DNA of 64,000 bases from Planktosalinus sp963975935 (lineage in GTDB: Bacteria; Bacteroidota; Bacteroidia; Flavobacteriales; Flavobacteriaceae): assembly GCA_963975935.1 (NCBI GenBank), contig CAXBIQ010000012.1:29592-93591 (forward strand). The letters are read 5' to 3'. Positions 53,160 through 62,901 of this stretch are shown in pieces. Position numbers and translations under genes: made by a program. The notes below the pieces were generated by a model. It was not told the DNA's origin. It saw nothing but the letters and a program-made list of their open reading frames with translations, and did not search any database. The number at the start of each line of letters is the position of its first letter. The first letter of the stretch is position 1.

Positions 53160-54401
53160 ATGATTGACAAACAGCATATCATCAACCGTTTTATTTCTTA
53201 TGTCACCATTGACACTGAAAGTGATCCTGACAGTGACACAACACCCAGTACCGAAAAACAATGGAACCTGGCCAACAAACTGGTTGAGGAACTCAAAGCT
53301 ATCGGTATGAGTGATGTTACCATAGATGACAATGCCTATGTTATGGCTACACTTCCCGCTACTATTGAAAAAGAAGTCCCTGTCATTGGTTTTGTATCAC
53401 ATTTTGACACCTCTCCTGATTTTACGGGAGCCCATGTAAAGCCCCAAATCATCGAAAACTATAATGGAGAAGATATTGTTTTAAACGAAAAAGAAAATAT
53501 CATCCTCTCCCCTTCTTACTTTGAGGACTTGTTGCAGTACAAAGGGCAAACCCTTATCACAACAGACGGAACCACATTGCTGGGTGCTGATGATAAGGCC
53601 GGTATCTGCGAGATTGTTTCCGCTATGGAATATCTTATCAAGCATCCTGAGATTAAGCATGGTAAAATGCGTGTCTGTTTTACTCCTGATGAAGAAATAG
53701 GTCGCGGAGCCCATAAATTTGATGTTGCAAAATTTGGAGCCGATTGGGCGTATACAATGGACGGAAGCCAGATAGGTGAACTCGAATATGAGAATTTCAA
53801 TGCTGCAAAAGCGGTGGTCACCATACAGGGAAAAATAGTACATCCCGGTTATGCAAAGGGTAAAATGATCAACAGTATGTATATCGCAACAGATTTTATC
53901 AACTCCTTGCCACGGCTGGAAACACCAGAACATACAGAAGGCAGGGAAGGCTTTTTCCACCTTACCGACATCAAGGGTGAAGTGGATAAAACGGTCTTGG
54001 AATATATTATAAGAGACCACGACAAAGAAAAATTTGAAGCCCGAAAGGAAGTGTTTGAAAAGTTAGCTCTGGAGCTGAACGAACAATTAGAAAAGAAACT
54101 CATTGAGGTAAAAATAACCGATCAGTATTCCAATATGCGGGAAAAAATAGAACCTGTTATGCACATTGTTGATATCGCAGAAGAAGCTATCAAACAAGCA
54201 GGAATAACCCCTATTATAAAACCCATTAGAGGAGGAACAGATGGTTCTCAACTCAGCTATATGGGACTGCCCTGCCCCAATATTTTTGCGGGTGGCCATA
54301 ACTTTCATGGGCGTTATGAATATGTACCGGTAGAGAGTATGCAAAAAGCAGTGGAGGTTATTGTAAACATCGCGCAACTCACTGCTGAACAACCAAATTA
54401 A
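53160..54401 (+). CDS. pepT: Peptidase T (tripeptide aminopeptidase)
   Basis: A 413-residue zinc aminopeptidase of family M20B that removes the N-terminal residue of tripeptides in the cytoplasm. Zinc and catalytic residues are in place: H81 and D83 in VSHFDTSPDF, D144 in LLGADDKAG, E178/E179 in FTPDEEIGRG, D201-region MDGSQIGELEYEN, and the last histidine in FAGGHNFHGRYEY. The lid domain (about 210-325) has VHPGYAKGKMINS. It is monocistronic with a terminator at 54456-54491. Confidence 0.96.
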   Translation: MIDKQHIINRFISYVTIDTESDPDSDTTPSTEKQWNLANKLVEELKAIGMSDVTIDDNAYVMATLPATIEKEVPVIGFVSHFDTSPDFTGAHVKPQIIENYNGEDIVLNEKENIILSPSYFEDLLQYKGQTLITTDGTTLLGADDKAGICEIVSAMEYLIKHPEIKHGKMRVCFTPDEEIGRGAHKFDVAKFGADWAYTMDGSQIGELEYENFNAAKAVVTIQGKIVHPGYAKGKMINSMYIATDFINSLPRLETPEHTEGREGFFHLTDIKGEVDKTVLEYIIRDHDKEKFEARKEVFEKLALELNEQLEKKLIEVKITDQYSNMREKIEPVMHIVDIAEEAIKQAGITPIIKPIRGGTDGSQLSYMGLPCPNIFAGGHNFHGRYEYVPVESMQKAVEVIVNIAQLTAEQPN

Positions 54402-54455
54402 AAAAACCGGATATAGTATTATATCAGTATTTTTTCTCTCCGGGATGTATCACAT

Positions 54456-54491
54456 AAAAAAAACCGCTTTCAGTAAAAAGCGGTTTTTTTT
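54456..54491. terminator. Bidirectional terminator between pepT and yajC
   Basis: AAAAAACCGCTTT pairs with AAAGCGGTTTTTT around a short loop. A-runs on one side and T-runs on the other let it serve both the plus-strand pepT and the minus-strand yajC operon. Confidence 0.9.
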
Positions 54492-54510
54492 ATATAATTA
54501 GTTTTGGTAA

Positions 54511-54798
54511 TTATTTTGTCGAAGCAGGTTCGTTGAGTTTTGCACTCATTTCCATGGAAAGCGCTGATCTTTCAAACTTCATTTTTCCGGCACCTGATTC
54601 AAGGATCACGGTTCCATCGTCGTTGAGTTCAAGTATCTTTCCGTGAAGACCGCTTTTTGTAATTACCCTGTCTCCTTTTTTTAATGCTTCAGCAAAACGC
54701 TTTTCTTTCTTTTGGCGTTGCATTGAGGGGCGTATCATAAAGAAATACACCACAACAAACATTAAAATAAACGGAGCAAATGATTGTAATGATTCCAT
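54511..54798 (-). CDS. yajC: YajC, preprotein translocase accessory subunit
   Basis: A 95-residue protein with one N-terminal membrane helix (about 5-23: LQSFAPFILMFVVVYFFMI) followed by RPSMQRQKKEKRFAEALKKG and the small beta domain DRVITKSGLHGKILELNDDG. This is standard YajC, which joins the SecDF branch of the Sec translocon. It is the last gene of nusB-DUF1573-yajC, a conserved flavobacterial order, and starts 5 bp after the DUF1573 stop. Confidence 0.95.
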   Translation of the reverse strand: MESLQSFAPFILMFVVVYFFMIRPSMQRQKKEKRFAEALKKGDRVITKSGLHGKILELNDDGTVILESGAGKMKFERSALSMEMSAKLNEPASTK

Positions 54799-54803
54799 TG
54801 AAA

Positions 54804-55319
54804 TTATTTAGTAGGGTTTGCAGAAAGGTTTGTTACCGGCTTTTGACCCGCTTTTGGCTCAACAAAAGCTTTTATAGTAACTCTTTCTGTTCCTTTTTGA
54901 GTATTTGCAGAAATGTTAACGGTGATTGTTCTCTGGTTTTGACCACTTCCGTTAAATTTCACAAGCATTTCTCCTGTTTCGCCGGGAGCGATAGGGTCTT
55001 TGGTAAATTCAGGTACCGTACAACCACAGCTGCCTTTTGCATCTGAAACGATTAGGGGAGCTTCACCCGTATTAGTGAACGTGAACATATGTTCTACATT
55101 TGTTCCCTGAGCGATTTTTCCAAAATCGTGTTCTGCTTTGTCAAAGGTCATTACAGGAAATTTACCTGTATTTTCAGTTGTGTTGTTGTCTACAGACTGA
55201 GATGAAGTCATTTCTGCATTTTCAACATTTTCTGCATTTACTTTGTCTGCTGCATTTTCCTTACAAGATGTAAAGGTGAAAGCCGCTACAAGTGCAACTA
55301 AAAAAATTGATTTTTTCAT
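54804..55319 (-). CDS. DUF1573 lipoprotein
   Basis: A 171-residue protein with a lipoprotein signal (AFTFTSC, C19) and a DUF1573 Ig-like domain (about 55-150): MTFDKAEHDFGKIAQGTNVE, FTNTGEAPLIVSDAKGSCGC, PIAPGETGEMLVKFN. The CGC motif after a strand is typical of the family. It is probably on the periplasmic side of a membrane. Function unknown, but it is regularly found between nusB and yajC in Flavobacteria. Confidence 0.93.
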   Translation of the reverse strand: MKKSIFLVALVAAFTFTSCKENAADKVNAENVENAEMTSSQSVDNNTTENTGKFPVMTFDKAEHDFGKIAQGTNVEHMFTFTNTGEAPLIVSDAKGSCGCTVPEFTKDPIAPGETGEMLVKFNGSGQNQRTITVNISANTQKGTERVTIKAFVEPKAGQKPVTNLSANPTK

Positions 55320-55373
55320 AATGTGATTTTTTTGATTTTATAAACGGGTGCTAAATTAATAAAAAAAAATGGT

Positions 55374-56318
55374 TTACTGTAAGCCTCTCCCGGTTTTGTT
55401 GACTTTATTATTTTGCGCGTATTCTTTAACCATTTTATCCAATAATCCATTGATAAACAGACTGCTTTTTGGAGTTGAATATTCCTTGGCAATCTCCAGA
55501 TATTCATTGATGGTTACCTTAACGGGGATAGAAGGAAAGTGTAAAAATTCAACGATTCCCATTTTGATGAGCATCAGGTCAAGTTCGGCGATGCGTTCAC
55601 GGTCCCAGTTTGGGGTTTTGCCTTCAACTTCCTGCATTAACACCTCATCTTCAGAAATGGTTTTTTTGAGCAATGCTATAGCAAATTCCTCATCATCGTC
55701 ATTTTTATACAATGCCGGAATCCAGTTTTCAGGTTTGGTTGTGGGTTTCACACTGCTGAGCATTTTTACAATAGCTGTGTTGACAATGGGAAAATCATCT
55801 GTCCAGGTGATCTGAACATCTTCCAGATAATCATAAAGCTTATCATTTGGGGCAACGACTTCTTTAAAAAAATTAATGATGAATTCGCGGTCCTGATTAA
55901 AGGTTGGGTGCTCTATTTGAAGATATTCTGTATAAAAGTCGCGTGACCTTAAATCTTTAAAAAGAATTTGCGGGTATTCTGCATTGAGTTGCCAGTGATT
56001 GAGTTTTCGCTTGTGCATCAGATTTTCAAGCGGTTTATTCTCTTCCAAAAGCATCAAAATCTTATTATCAATAAAATTGCGGCTGGGCTTCTTGTCTTCT
56101 TCTGTGGCAAGGTGCTTATTTTTTGAAAGCTCCATAAAATTTTCGGCCTGGGCGCGCACTGAAAGCATTACGGTAAGCATCAGCAGATACAAATCGTGCA
56201 TTTTTTCCATACTGGCCACCAAAAACTTTTCCTGCTTTTCAAGACTTGCCTGCTCCTGATTGTTATAAGCATAAAGCGACTGCAGCACCTTAACCCGTAT
56301 ATGTCTTCTTGTAAGCAT
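55374..56318 (-). CDS. nusB: Transcription antitermination factor NusB
   Basis: A 314-residue Bacteroidota-type NusB. It opens with LTRRHIRVKVLQSLYAY, the RNA-binding helix. The C-terminal NusB fold holds DREFIINFFKEVVAPND, IAELDLMLIKMGIVEFLHF and PVKVTINEYLEIAKEYSTPK with LFINGLLDKMVKEY. The protein is about twice the size of the E. coli form because of an N-terminal helical extension, which is normal in this phylum. It acts with NusE on boxA to keep rRNA transcription going. A 54-bp gap leads to the DUF1573 gene. Confidence 0.95.
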   Translation of the reverse strand: MLTRRHIRVKVLQSLYAYNNQEQASLEKQEKFLVASMEKMHDLYLLMLTVMLSVRAQAENFMELSKNKHLATEEDKKPSRNFIDNKILMLLEENKPLENLMHKRKLNHWQLNAEYPQILFKDLRSRDFYTEYLQIEHPTFNQDREFIINFFKEVVAPNDKLYDYLEDVQITWTDDFPIVNTAIVKMLSSVKPTTKPENWIPALYKNDDDEEFAIALLKKTISEDEVLMQEVEGKTPNWDRERIAELDLMLIKMGIVEFLHFPSIPVKVTINEYLEIAKEYSTPKSSLFINGLLDKMVKEYAQNNKVNKTGRGLQ

Positions 56319-56386
56319 AAATTTATTTAAAGAACTTTATAAAAATCAAGATACACCTTTACAGTATATCCCGGTTTAAAATAGTA

Positions 56387-57490
56387 TTAAGAATTATTTT
56401 CTTTTTTTCTGGCATCAATGCGACTTTGAGCTACATTAAATGCTGCCTGATGAGTTGTTATCCCGTTTGATTCAGCATTGTGCAAAATCTCAAGGGTTGT
56501 ATTGTAAATATTCTCTGTCTTCCTGATGATTTCCTGTCTTCCGTAATTTTCAAGTTCAGCATAAACATTGATAATTCCACCGGCATTGATCAAAAAGTCG
56601 GGCGCATAAATAATTCCTTTTTCCTGCAGCAATCTCGCATGTCTGTGTTCATCTGCCAATTGGTTGTTTGCTGCCCCGGCAATAATGGAAGCCTTGAGTT
56701 GATTGATGGTTGTATCATTCACCGTGGCACCCAGTGCACAGGGAGCATAAATATCCATTTCCTCCTGATATAAATTGCTTCCGCCATATATCGCGGCACC
56801 ATATTTATCACGCACGTGCTCCAGACGTTCCTGGCTGATGTCTGCGATAAAAACATTTGCTCCTTCATTGGTCAAGTGTTCCACAAGGGCTTCACCCACA
56901 TTACCGATTCCCTCTACATAAATCACTTTGTCCTCCAGCATATCTGTGCCAAATTTGTATTTGGCAGCAGCTTTCATTCCCATAAACACACCATAAGCTG
57001 TAATGGGTGAAGGATTTCCGGCACCGCCAAGAGATTCTGAAATACCGGTTACATAAGGTGTAACTGTTCTCACCAAATCCATATCGCTGGTTGCCATACC
57101 CACGTCTTCAGCCGTGATGTACCTTCCGCTAAGGGAGTGCACAAACTCACCGAACTTTTTCATCAATTCAGGTGTCTTTTGTGTTTTTGCATCACCAATG
57201 ATGACTGCTTTTCCACCACCCAGATTCAAACCTGTAATAGCTGATTTAAAGGTCATACCCCTTGATAAACGCAACACGTCATTCAGGGCATCCCATTCAC
57301 TTGTATATTGCCACATTCTGGTTCCACCAAGAGCCGGTCCCAGGACTGTATTGTGTATTCCGATTATTGCTTTTAATCCTGTATCTTTGTCATTGCAAAA
57401 TACAATTTGCTCATGATTGTCAAACGAAAGCTGCCCAAACACGGGATCTACTTTATGAATTTCATTCCCTTTTATTACTTCTGTAATCAT
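56387..57490 (-). CDS. Glu/Leu/Phe/Val-type amino-acid dehydrogenase (leucine dehydrogenase-like)
   Basis: A 367-residue NAD-dependent dehydrogenase that reversibly deaminates branched-chain amino acids. The substrate domain has LGPALGGTRMW and GLNLGGGKAVIIGD with the catalytic lysines; the NAD domain has VIYVEGIGNVGEALVEHL (GxGxxG). LLQEKGIIYAPDFLINAGG is also typical. The ATG at 57490 was chosen; one upstream in frame (57511) adds seven residues and would overlap the promoter side. Length fits leucine dehydrogenase. A -7/-33 promoter pair lies upstream. Confidence 0.92.
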   Translation of the reverse strand: MITEVIKGNEIHKVDPVFGQLSFDNHEQIVFCNDKDTGLKAIIGIHNTVLGPALGGTRMWQYTSEWDALNDVLRLSRGMTFKSAITGLNLGGGKAVIIGDAKTQKTPELMKKFGEFVHSLSGRYITAEDVGMATSDMDLVRTVTPYVTGISESLGGAGNPSPITAYGVFMGMKAAAKYKFGTDMLEDKVIYVEGIGNVGEALVEHLTNEGANVFIADISQERLEHVRDKYGAAIYGGSNLYQEEMDIYAPCALGATVNDTTINQLKASIIAGAANNQLADEHRHARLLQEKGIIYAPDFLINAGGIINVYAELENYGRQEIIRKTENIYNTTLEILHNAESNGITTHQAAFNVAQSRIDARKKENNS

Positions 57491-57537
57491 AGATTTAGTG
57501 TAAATTAACATTATGCCTTCCTTCCTTTAAGGCGGGG

Positions 57538-57568
57538 CAAAAGTAGTAGTTTATTTCATGAGATTCAA
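57538..57568 (-). promoter_or_regulatory. Bacteroidota-type promoter of the dehydrogenase gene
   Basis: On the minus strand, TTG (57566-57568) and TACTTTTG (57538-57545) are 20 bp apart. They match the -33 TTG and -7 TAnnTTTG boxes used by the main sigma factor in this phylum. The -7 box is about 48 bp before the start codon. Confidence 0.65.
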
Positions 57569-57643
57569 TAAAATTTGTGTTAAAATGACCCCATAAAACC
57601 ATTCATTGAATTAGATTTGAACCTTCCATTTCCGGAACCAGCT

Positions 57644-59401
57644 ATGAAAGAATTAAAACACCTCAACAAATACTTTGTCAAATATAAGGGAATGCTCCTT
57701 TTGGGCTTGATTATTACCATTATCGCCCGCTTGTTTGCGATTGTGACCCCCAAGCTTATCGGAGACTCTGTTACTGTTGTTGAAAACTATATCAACAATG
57801 GAAGTGGCGATCTGGCTGAAGTTGAAAACAGTCTTTTAATCAATATTTTACTGTTGATTGGTGCTACACTGGCAGCAGCCCTGTTTACATTTTTGATGCG
57901 GCAAACCTTTATCGTGGTATCGCGACGCATTGAATTTGACTTAAAAAATGAGGTTTTTCAGCAATATCAGGCATTATCATTAAGCTTTTACAAAATGAAC
58001 CGCACCGGCGACCTCATGAACCGCATCAGTGAAGATGTCTCCAAGGTGCGTATGTATGCCGGTCCTGCATTGATGTACAGTGTTCAAACCCTTACGTTGT
58101 TTGTGGTTGTGATCTGGTATATGTACAGCCAGGCGCCCACGCTCACTCTTTATACCGTGGCACCGCTCCCCATATTATCTGTAGCGATTTATAAACTGAG
58201 TGTGGCCATTAACAAACGCAGCACTATTGTACAGCAATACCTTTCAAAATTAACCACCTTTACCCAGGAAAGTTTCAGTGGTGTATCTGTTATAAAAGCC
58301 TATGCCATTGAGCCACAAACACAGTCCAATTTTGTAGTGCTCGCCGAAGAAAGCAAAGAAAAAAACATTGATCTGGTAAAGGTTCAGGCCCTGTTTTTTC
58401 CTATGATGATCCTGCTTATTGGTGCCAGTAACCTTTTGGTTATTTTTATCGGCGGAAAGCAGTATATCAGTGGAGAAATAGCAGAGCTTGGTACTATTGT
58501 TGAATTTCTCATTTTTGTAAATATGCTCACCTGGCCGGTGGCAGTTGTGGGCTGGGTTACTTCCATGGTTCAGCAAGCCGAAGCATCACAGCGGCGCATC
58601 AACGAGTTTCTGAAGGAAGAACCCGAAATCAAAAACAACACGACTTCACCCACTCCCATTAAAGGGAAAATAGAATTCAGAAATGTATCGTTTACTTATC
58701 CCGACACCAACATTACCGCGCTTAAAAACCTGTCCTTTGTTGTAAACCCCGGCGAAACCCTTGCCATATTGGGGAATACCGGCTCAGGGAAATCCACCAT
58801 ACTGGAGTTGATTGGAAGGCTTTATGATGTAAGTTCGGGTGAGATTCTCATTGATGACGTGCCCATAGAACAATTGAACCTGAAAAGTTTGCGCGATGCC
58901 ACCGGTTATGTACCTCAGGATGCTTTCCTCTTTAGCGACAGCATTATAAACAACATCAAATTCGGTAAGGAAGACGCCACAGAAGAAGACGTGATTCAGG
59001 CTGCAAAACAAGCCTCTGTTCATAAAAACATCATGGGCTTTACCAAGAAGTATGAGACTATTCTTGGCGAACGCGGCATCACCTTGAGCGGAGGCCAGAA
59101 ACAACGTGTCTCCATAGCCCGGGCACTGATAAAAGACCCGCAGATTTATTTGTTTGACGACTGCCTGTCTGCAGTAGATACTGAAACTGAAGAAGAAATT
59201 ATAAACAATCTGCAAAAACTCTCAAAAAACAAAACTACCATTCTGGTGAGCCACCGTATTTCATCAGCTAAAAATGCCAATCGCATTCTTGTACTTCAGG
59301 ATGGTGAAATCATCCAACAAGGCGCTCACAATCAACTGATAGAAACAGAAGGGTATTATAAAGAGCTATATGCAAAACAACTTTTGGAAAAAGAAAATTA
59401 A
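57644..59401 (+). CDS. ABC exporter, fused membrane and ATPase domains
   Basis: A 585-residue half-transporter. Six membrane helices (about 15-310) form the type-1 exporter domain, beginning KYKGMLLLGLIITIIARLFA. The nucleotide-binding domain has Walker A LGNTGSGKST, Q-loop YVPQDAFLF, signature LSGGQKQR, Walker B IYLFDDCLSAVDTE, and H-loop LVSHRISS. The residue after Walker B is aspartate instead of the usual glutamate, as in the MdlA-like branch. It should work as a homodimer or heterodimer in the inner membrane; the substrate (lipid, peptide or drug) is unknown. ATG at 57644 was chosen over a TTG at 57617. Confidence 0.93.
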   Translation: MKELKHLNKYFVKYKGMLLLGLIITIIARLFAIVTPKLIGDSVTVVENYINNGSGDLAEVENSLLINILLLIGATLAAALFTFLMRQTFIVVSRRIEFDLKNEVFQQYQALSLSFYKMNRTGDLMNRISEDVSKVRMYAGPALMYSVQTLTLFVVVIWYMYSQAPTLTLYTVAPLPILSVAIYKLSVAINKRSTIVQQYLSKLTTFTQESFSGVSVIKAYAIEPQTQSNFVVLAEESKEKNIDLVKVQALFFPMMILLIGASNLLVIFIGGKQYISGEIAELGTIVEFLIFVNMLTWPVAVVGWVTSMVQQAEASQRRINEFLKEEPEIKNNTTSPTPIKGKIEFRNVSFTYPDTNITALKNLSFVVNPGETLAILGNTGSGKSTILELIGRLYDVSSGEILIDDVPIEQLNLKSLRDATGYVPQDAFLFSDSIINNIKFGKEDATEEDVIQAAKQASVHKNIMGFTKKYETILGERGITLSGGQKQRVSIARALIKDPQIYLFDDCLSAVDTETEEEIINNLQKLSKNKTTILVSHRISSAKNANRILVLQDGEIIQQGAHNQLIETEGYYKELYAKQLLEKEN

Positions 59402-59469
59402 AATTTGTTGCTCAATAGGTATTTTTTTTAGATTTTTGGCTTGAATTAATTTTAAATAAAAAAATTATC

Positions 59470-59865
59470 ATGAGCGATAAAGAAATGATGGAGCAAGAAG
59501 AAATCTATTCAAAAGTTTTGCGCGCAGGAAGAAGAACTTATTTTTTTGATGTGAGATCCACTAAGGCCGGTGACTATTACTTAACCATTACCGAAAGTAA
59601 AAAATTCACCAATGACGATGGCTCTTTTCATTATAAAAAACACAAGATTTATCTTTACAAAGAAGATTTTGCCAGTTTCAAGGAAAATGTAGAAGAAATG
59701 ATTGATTTCATCATTAATGAAAAAGGTGAGGAAGTCATCAGTGAGCGTCACCAAAAGGATTTCAAAAAAGAAAATGAGTCAGACGCTAATAATGACGAAG
59801 ATAACCAGGAAGATAAAAAAAGAAATACCGACAGCTTTACGGATATCAAATTTGAAGATATATAA
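59470..59865 (+). CDS. DUF3276 / PUR-alpha-like nucleic-acid-binding protein
   Basis: A 131-residue protein with a PUR-like repeat (about 8-85): EIYSKVLRAGRRTYFFDVR, AGDYYLTITESKKF, HKIYLYKEDFASFKENVEE. The last 40 residues are a disordered acidic/lysine tail. This Bacteroidota family is related to PUR-alpha and is expected to bind single-stranded DNA or RNA. It is a single gene after the ABC exporter and ends in a clear terminator. Confidence 0.9.
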   Translation: MSDKEMMEQEEIYSKVLRAGRRTYFFDVRSTKAGDYYLTITESKKFTNDDGSFHYKKHKIYLYKEDFASFKENVEEMIDFIINEKGEEVISERHQKDFKKENESDANNDEDNQEDKKRNTDSFTDIKFEDI

Positions 59866-59886
59866 GTTAGTTTTTTCCTAAAGAAT

Positions 59887-59920
59887 TAAAAACCGTTCTA
59901 ATTATAGAGCGGTTTTTTTT
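59887..59920 (+). terminator. Intrinsic terminator after DUF3276
   Basis: AAAAACCGTTCTA pairs with TAGAGCGGTTTTT (one G-T pair) and runs into a T-tract. It starts about 20 bp after the stop codon. Confidence 0.88.
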
Positions 59921-59975
59921 ATATTTAGGCTTTTATTTTTTTACTCACGGAATTCACAACCCTTAAAAACGCATT

Positions 59976-62489
59976 ATGTACAAAACGTTTCTTCCCCTAC
60001 TCTTTTTTTCACTCTCTCTCTTTTCACAGGATAAGCCATTATCACTGGATTATTACCTCCCCGCAGATGTTACTTATAATGAGGCCATACCCACGCCCAA
60101 AAGCGTTATAGGACACGAAGTGGGGGAATGGCACGTTACCCACGACAAACTTGTGAGTTATATGCAGGCACTTGCAAAAGCAAGTGACCGGGTAACCATT
60201 GAAGACAGAGGGAAAACCTTTGAGGGGCGGTCATTAATCCTTTTGACCATCACCTCTCCTCAAAATCACAAGAACCTTGAAAACATTCGTCAAAACCATC
60301 TGAGATTAACGGAAAACAATTCCGGTTCGATGGATGTTTCAGAAATGCCCATAATTATCAACCAGGGTTTTTCCATTCACGGTAACGAGCCCAGCGGGAC
60401 CAATGCAGCACTGGCTGTTGCTTATTATCTTGCGGCTGCACAAGGATCTAAAATAGACAACATCCTTAACAATTCCGTTATTCTTTTTGATCCCTCATTT
60501 AACCCTGACGGGCTTCAGCGCTTTGCGTCCTGGGTCAATATTCATAAAAGTGAACATATTAACCCTGACCCCAATGACAGGGAGTACAGTGAGACCTGGC
60601 CCGGAGGAAGAACTAACCATTACTGGTTTGATATGAACCGCGACTGGCTGCCATCACAACTTCCCGAAAGCAGGGCACGCATTGAAACCTTTCACAAGTG
60701 GTACCCCAACATCCTTACAGATCACCACGAGATGGGAACTAACAGCACTTTTTTCTTCCAACCCGGTATTCCGTCACGAACGCACCCTTTGACACCGCAG
60801 CAAAACCAGGATATAACCGGTGATATTGCACAGTTTCATGCAGATGCGCTGGATAAAATAGGGAGTTTGTATTATGCAAAAGAAGATTTTGATGATTTTT
60901 ATTACGGTAAAGGTTCTACCTTCCCGGATATCAACGGCGGAATCGGGATCCTTTTTGAGCAGGCTTCATCAAGAGGTCATGCCCAGGAGAGTGATAACGG
61001 ACTGCTCACGTTTCCTTTTACGATAAAAAACCAGTTTGTCACGGCCCTTTCCACCATTGACGCGGGTGTTGCCCTGCGTGAAAATATTCTCAACTACCAA
61101 CGTGATTTTTTCAATAAGGCCCGCAGTGAAGCAAAAAGCGGTGCTATTGTTTTTGGCGATGAAAAGGATGCCGCAAAAGCTTTTCACCTCGCTGAAATTT
61201 TGCAACAGCACAAAATAAAAGTGCACGAAATCAAAAATGATTTTGCTCTTAACGGAAAGAATTACAAAAAAGGCTACAGTTATATCGTGCCCAAAAACCA
61301 AAAACAGTCACGGCTTATCAATGCTATTTTTGAAAAAAGGACCACCTTTGAAGACAGTCTTTTTTATGATGTTTCAGCCTGGACTTTCCCTCTGGCATTC
61401 AATCTTGATTACAATGAAAACACCACTCTTTCAAATGCCGGAAATGAAATTGCTGCGGCCACTTTACGCAAAATTGCTCCCGTAAACGCTTCAGATTATG
61501 CATATTTGATGGAATGGCATGAATATTATACCCCAAAAGCCTTAAATCAGATGCTGCAAAAAGGCATCCGGGTGAAAGTGGGAATGAAGCCCTTTTCTCT
61601 TAACGGAAGAGAATATGACTATGGCACTGTGATGATTCCCGTTCAAAATCAGGATATGGACAAGGCTGAACTGGCTGCAGAACTCAACAAAATTGCAAAA
61701 GAGTCATATGTCAACATAACCCCTGTGAGCACCGGATATACTGAAGGAATCAATCTGGGAAGCAATAATTTCAACACCCTAAAAAAGGCAAAAGTAGCAC
61801 TTATGGTGGGTGACGGTATCGCTCCTTCTGATGCCGGTGAAATCTGGCATTTGTTTGATCAGCGGTATGCCATGAAAATCACGAAACTCGATACCCGATC
61901 CTTCAACAGAACGAACCTGAGCAGCTATACCCATATTATCCTGCCCAACAGTTGGGGGTCTGCACTGGATAAAAACGATACAGACAAAATTAAGGAATGG
62001 ATCAGAAGCGGAGGTATTTTGATAGGGTATAAAAATGCTGCACGCTGGGCACACAGCAATGAGCTTGTAAAGCTTAAATTCAAGGAAACCAAGGATACTG
62101 CTACAGGAGTGTCTTTTGAAGAGCGCAGGGATTATTATGGAGCCAAAGGCATTGGCGGGGCTATTTTTGAAACCAAAATTGACCGGTCACATCCTGTAGC
62201 TTTCGGATATAAAAACAGCACACTACCCCTTTTTAAAAACTCAACGCTTATCCTCGAGGCCGATGATCAAAGCTTTAACAACCCTATTCAGTTTACCGCA
62301 TCGCCTTTGCTGAGCGGGTACATCCATAAAAGCACCCTTGAGGAACTTGGCAATTCATCAGCTTTTAAAGCAGAAAGGTTTGGAAGTGGAAAAGTTATTC
62401 TATTTACTGAAAATACCAATTTCAGGGCTTTTTGGTTTGGGACCAATAAACTGCTTATGAATGCGATTTTCTTTGGTGAATTTATGTAA
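59976..62489 (+). CDS. Secreted M14-family zinc metallopeptidase
   Basis: An 837-residue protein. A signal peptide (FLPLLFFSLSLFSQ) is followed by the M14 carboxypeptidase-like domain (about 50-370). Zinc ligands are H135 and E138 in SIHGNEPSGT, and H250 or H251 in TDHHEMGT. The catalytic base is E328 in GILFEQASSRG. NPDGLQRF and FDMNRDWLP are typical. A long C-terminal region (about 380-837) includes a glutamine-amidotransferase-like fold stretch (ALMVGDGIAPSDAGEIW, THIILPNSWGS, IREWIRSGG-like). It is exported and probably degrades proteins or peptides outside the cell or in the periplasm. Confidence 0.92.
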   Translation: MYKTFLPLLFFSLSLFSQDKPLSLDYYLPADVTYNEAIPTPKSVIGHEVGEWHVTHDKLVSYMQALAKASDRVTIEDRGKTFEGRSLILLTITSPQNHKNLENIRQNHLRLTENNSGSMDVSEMPIIINQGFSIHGNEPSGTNAALAVAYYLAAAQGSKIDNILNNSVILFDPSFNPDGLQRFASWVNIHKSEHINPDPNDREYSETWPGGRTNHYWFDMNRDWLPSQLPESRARIETFHKWYPNILTDHHEMGTNSTFFFQPGIPSRTHPLTPQQNQDITGDIAQFHADALDKIGSLYYAKEDFDDFYYGKGSTFPDINGGIGILFEQASSRGHAQESDNGLLTFPFTIKNQFVTALSTIDAGVALRENILNYQRDFFNKARSEAKSGAIVFGDEKDAAKAFHLAEILQQHKIKVHEIKNDFALNGKNYKKGYSYIVPKNQKQSRLINAIFEKRTTFEDSLFYDVSAWTFPLAFNLDYNENTTLSNAGNEIAAATLRKIAPVNASDYAYLMEWHEYYTPKALNQMLQKGIRVKVGMKPFSLNGREYDYGTVMIPVQNQDMDKAELAAELNKIAKESYVNITPVSTGYTEGINLGSNNFNTLKKAKVALMVGDGIAPSDAGEIWHLFDQRYAMKITKLDTRSFNRTNLSSYTHIILPNSWGSALDKNDTDKIKEWIRSGGILIGYKNAARWAHSNELVKLKFKETKDTATGVSFEERRDYYGAKGIGGAIFETKIDRSHPVAFGYKNSTLPLFKNSTLILEADDQSFNNPIQFTASPLLSGYIHKSTLEELGNSSAFKAERFGSGKVILFTENTNFRAFWFGTNKLLMNAIFFGEFM

Positions 62490-62520
62490 ATAAACAGATT
62501 AACAAAAAGAAGTAAATCTA

Positions 62521-62557
62521 AAACCATCCCGGAAAGATTCTTTTCGGGATGGTTTTT
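62521..62557. terminator. Bidirectional terminator between converging genes
   Basis: AAACCATCCCG pairs with CGGGATGGTTT around a short loop and is followed by T. It lies between the plus-strand peptidase and the minus-strand csaA-like gene. Confidence 0.88.
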
Positions 62558-62562
62558 TATAA

Positions 62563-62901
62563 CTAAGCTATTTTTAAACCGTTTGTTGCGTAAGTTTCCG
62601 GTTGCATTAAAATCACATCGCCGTCAGCATCAACTGCGCCGAGAACAAGGCATTCACTTATAAAGTTTGCGATTTGTTTTGGCGGAAAATTAACCACCGC
62701 AATGATTTGTTTGTTTAAAAGGTTTTCAGGAGTGTAGCGCTTTGTGAGTTGAGCTGAAGTTTTTTTAATCCCCAGACTTTCGCCAAAATCAATGGTAAGT
62801 TTAAATGCGGGCTTATGCGCTTCGGGAAAGTCTTCAACCTTCACCACGGTTCCCACACGCATATCAACCTGTGAGAAGTGTTTCCAGTCTATGGAAGTCA
62901 T
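62563..62901 (-). CDS. csaA: CsaA-like tRNA-binding protein
   Basis: A 112-residue OB-fold protein of the EMAP/tRNA-binding family: VDMRVGTVVKVEDFPEAHKP, AFKLTIDFG, KKTSAQLTKRYTPENLLNKQ, IAVVNFPPKQIANFISECLVLG. This matches CsaA, which works as a small dimeric chaperone-like protein and binds tRNA-type ligands. It overlaps the upstream small gene by 4 bp, so the two are cotranscribed. Confidence 0.93.
   Translation of the reverse strand: MTSIDWKHFSQVDMRVGTVVKVEDFPEAHKPAFKLTIDFGESLGIKKTSAQLTKRYTPENLLNKQIIAVVNFPPKQIANFISECLVLGAVDADGDVILMQPETYATNGLKIA

Noticed and set aside
53481..54020. Long minus-strand open frame (179 codons) across pepT
   Set aside because: It lies wholly opposite the conserved catalytic part of pepT, has low-complexity histidine/cysteine composition and no plausible start context.
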